From assembly GCA_900074725.1 (NCBI GenBank), contig LT598454.1, positions 378,854 to 442,853 on the forward strand: a DNA stretch of 64,000 nt. The letters are read 5' to 3'. Below the pieces are notes generated by a model that worked only from the letters and a program-made list of their open reading frames with translations, made no database searches and was not told the DNA's origin. The stretch comes from Lachancea dasiensis (Eukaryota; Ascomycota; Saccharomycetes; Saccharomycetales; Saccharomycetaceae). The translations under genes and the position numbers were made by a program. Below, piece after piece: positions 62,255 to 64,000 of this stretch (position 1 is its first letter; the number at the start of each line of letters is the position of its first letter).

Positions 62255-63193
62255 CTACGGTTCCGCATCACCAAAATCGAGATGATGCGACGTTATCGAG
62301 TTGGGCTGCGATGATCGTTGCTTGAACTTTGCGAGCAACTCCAGAGTGTCGCGTTCGCGCTTTGAGATGGACGTGGACCTGTCGTCTGCTGCATGTTCCG
62401 CAGGTCTTTCTCGGAGTGATGGACTCGACTCATGTTTCTTTTTTTGCAGGCCCTGATCATCCTCCGATAAATCGAGAGTGTCTTGTACTCCCATGTCCTC
62501 AATGGTCTGCTCTCCGTTTGTTAGTGCTTCGTTGTTTACAAGGCCGGGAGCTGCCGATATCTTCATGTTTGCTGTTGCCAGTGTCTCGTCGCCATCGTCC
62601 TCTTCCTCCTCGAACTGGAGAAGAACTTTGGAGGCCTTTTTTGCCCGCTTTGGCTTCACTGGCAATTCCAGCGGGGACTGACGTTTTGAGTTTTTCACTG
62701 TTCCCTGTTCTACTTCGAAATACGGTTCGTCTAGTAAAATACTCTCAATTGTTGCCGGATATAGAAACTCTGCTGTCTGCGATGGTTCCGATTTCAATTC
62801 TTTGCTAGCAATTTCCAATAGGGTATAGTATGAATTGTCTACGAGTTTACCGATCACTGTCACTTTCCCATTCAAAGCTGTCGTTTCCCGCAACGTCACG
62901 AAAAAGGCCCCTTTTGAGTGCGATTCCACGGCAACCAGACCTCTCTGATCCATTTTGATACGAGAATTCGTTTCCAGAGCTCCCCAAGTGGGTTGATCAA
63001 TCTCGGCCGTTTGAATGGCCGCATCAAATACTTTACGCTCAAAACTCACACCGTCATAGCTGCCCTTAGCGCAGTTCTTCAAAAATCGGGAAACGGTCTG
63101 CGGACATTCCCTAGCCCACAATCCTAATTTCAAAGGGCCCACGGACGTACAAATGGTACATTTTGCACTAGTCTGAGGCTCCAGACTACTCAT
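62255..63193 (-). CDS. CWC27: Cwc27, spliceosome-associated cyclophilin
   Basis: 312 codons from ATG 63193; the more distal TTG is not used. S. cerevisiae Cwc27 (YPL064C) has 301. The N-terminal cyclophilin-like domain is degenerate: the E-C-P-Q-T-V-S-R-F-L-K-N-C-A-K-G-S-Y-D-G-V-S-F segment is present, but the catalytic F-H-R and G-G-D-x-T blocks are not recognisable, so isomerase activity is doubtful. The C-terminal half is charged (K-P-K-R-A-K-K-A-S-K, then E-E-E-E-D-D-G-D). Component of Prp19/Cef1-containing complexes, as is NTC20 in this window. Its stop lies 21 bp from that of VPS28 (convergent). Confidence 0.9.
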   Translation of the reverse strand: MSSLEPQTSAKCTICTSVGPLKLGLWARECPQTVSRFLKNCAKGSYDGVSFERKVFDAAIQTAEIDQPTWGALETNSRIKMDQRGLVAVESHSKGAFFVTLRETTALNGKVTVIGKLVDNSYYTLLEIASKELKSEPSQTAEFLYPATIESILLDEPYFEVEQGTVKNSKRQSPLELPVKPKRAKKASKVLLQFEEEEDDGDETLATANMKISAAPGLVNNEALTNGEQTIEDMGVQDTLDLSEDDQGLQKKKHESSPSLRERPAEHAADDRSTSISKRERDTLELLAKFKQRSSQPNSITSHHLDFGDAEP

Positions 63194-63338
63194 CTTTAAC
63201 TGCGATGTCCTTTCCAAGCTTCCGGGTAAATATAGTTCGAAAATTTTTCAGATTATGGGTTATTAAAGACCAAGAGTTGATGTTGAAGTTGAAAATCTTG
63301 AAGATCGTACACCAGAGGAAAGGGTCAATATTGAACAG

Positions 63339-64000
63339 ATGATCAGAAATTTGGGTCGCAGCTTGGGCTCTACCGCGTCGGTAGCCTTGAGGAAAAATTT
63401 AGCTCCAAAAAGAGCTCCCCTAAGGTCGTTTTCGGGTGGAAAGTTCTTGTTGAATAGCAAGAAAGATGAACCCAAGGCGAAGTCCATCCTAACTGAGGAC
63501 TTGCTCGCTAGGGCTGGTGTGGATGTGGAAGCCCCAAACAACGGCGAAAAAACGCAGCGCAAGACAGCCGATGAACCATTAGAAAACGAAGGCGAGCCAG
63601 CGAAAGACAGCTCTGGGAGACGCAAAAGAAGAAGGCAAACATCTACCGACATCAAACGTGAACGTTACGCCAACTGGTTCTACATTGGATCGTTCGCTGC
63701 TCTTGCTGGTGGTGCTGCTTATTTGGCACGCGACTGGGAGGACAGTGAGGCGGAAGAGCTGAAACGGGAGGCGGATAACGGATACACACCAGAGTTGATG
63801 TACAAGAGGTCGAAGGCCCGCTTCAACTCCTTGTTTTCGTATTTCCAAGAGCCACCCTTCCCAGACCTCTTACCACCCCCTCCTCCTCCTCCTTACCAAA
63901 GACCCTTGACGTTGGTTTTAAGTCTTGAAGACGTGTTAGTGCATTCGGAATGGACCAAGGAGCATGGCTGGAGAACCGCCAAGAGACCAGGTTTGGACTA
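63339..64000 (+). CDS. TIM50: Tim50, TIM23 translocase receptor (3' end outside window)
   Basis: Open from ATG 63339 to the window end, 220 codons; the frame is closed by a TAA at 63264 upstream. The N-terminus [20 protein letters not shown] is a matrix presequence. [15 protein letters not shown] precedes the single membrane span ([17 protein letters not shown]). Then come P-P-F-P-D-L-L followed by eight prolines, and the start of the FCP1-like domain, [12 protein letters not shown]. The phosphatase D-x-D-x-T motif is lost, as in other Tim50 proteins. Presequence receptor in the intermembrane space. Corresponds to YPL063W. Confidence 0.96.
   Translation, partial: MIRNLGRSLGSTASVALRKNLAPKRAPLRSFSGGKFLLNSKKDEPKAKSILTEDLLARAGVDVEAPNNGEKTQRKTADEPLENEGEPAKDSSGRRKRRRQTSTDIKRERYANWFYIGSFAALAGGAAYLARDWEDSEAEELKREADNGYTPELMYKRSKARFNSLFSYFQEPPFPDLLPPPPPPPYQRPLTLVLSLEDVLVHSEWTKEHGWRTAKRPGLD

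Overview
The window is nuclear DNA of a budding yeast of the family Saccharomycetaceae. Compact ATG-started ORFs alternate on both strands, introns carry GTATGT/TACTAAC/AG signals, and the tRNA-Glu looks identical to the S. cerevisiae gene as I remember it. I recognise 36 protein genes as orthologs of S. cerevisiae genes. Their order interleaves two S. cerevisiae blocks, chromosome II (YBR185-YBR202) and chromosome XVI (YPL063-YPL085). The ohnolog pairs RPS9A/B, RPL21A/B and YPL077C/YBR197C each appear once. That is the expected layout of a lineage that split before the whole-genome duplication. Base composition and intron content suggest something Lachancea-like, but the genus is an inference.

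Layout. 0-10 kb: 3' part of SEC16, MBA1, an unassigned 1.2-kb gap, BRO1, SEN54, tRNA-Glu(UUC). 10-20 kb: a 59-codon metallothionein-like gene, PCH2 with its 3' intron, GDT1, NTC20, MOT1. 20-28 kb: a homocitrate synthase gene that does not belong to the syntenic block, intron-containing RPS9 and RPL21, RIM2, MED8. 28-38 kb: ATP4 with an intron, MSI1, PGI1, a YPL077C/YBR197C-type gene, GPI2, TAF5. 38-50 kb: GCR1, YTA6, UBP16, BEM1 with an intron, a YPL071C-type gene. 50-64 kb: MUK1, BTS1, DER1, YPL068C- and YPL067C-type genes, a small mitochondrial membrane protein, a possible LYR-type ORF, MCM7, an RGL1 ortholog with a 70-nt intron, VPS28, CWC27 and the 5' part of TIM50.

Most genes are core housekeeping functions: secretion and ESCRT (SEC16, BRO1, VPS28, MUK1), ER quality control (DER1), mitochondria (MBA1, RIM2, ATP4, TIM50), transcription (MOT1, TAF5, MED8, GCR1), splicing (NTC20, CWC27, SEN54), chromatin and replication (MSI1, MCM7) and translation. 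There is no cluster acting as one pathway, and I see no mobile element, CRISPR array or virus-like element. The unusual content lies in short or hidden features: the metallothionein-like gene, three introns absent from the S. cerevisiae orthologs, the displaced short homocitrate synthase, several promoter repeats and palindromes, and a few unassigned small ORFs.

Start codons were checked by eye. Where the longest open frame began at a non-ATG codon, the first in-frame ATG or a spliced 5' exon was used. All assignments rest on sequence reading and memory of the families; no database search was run.
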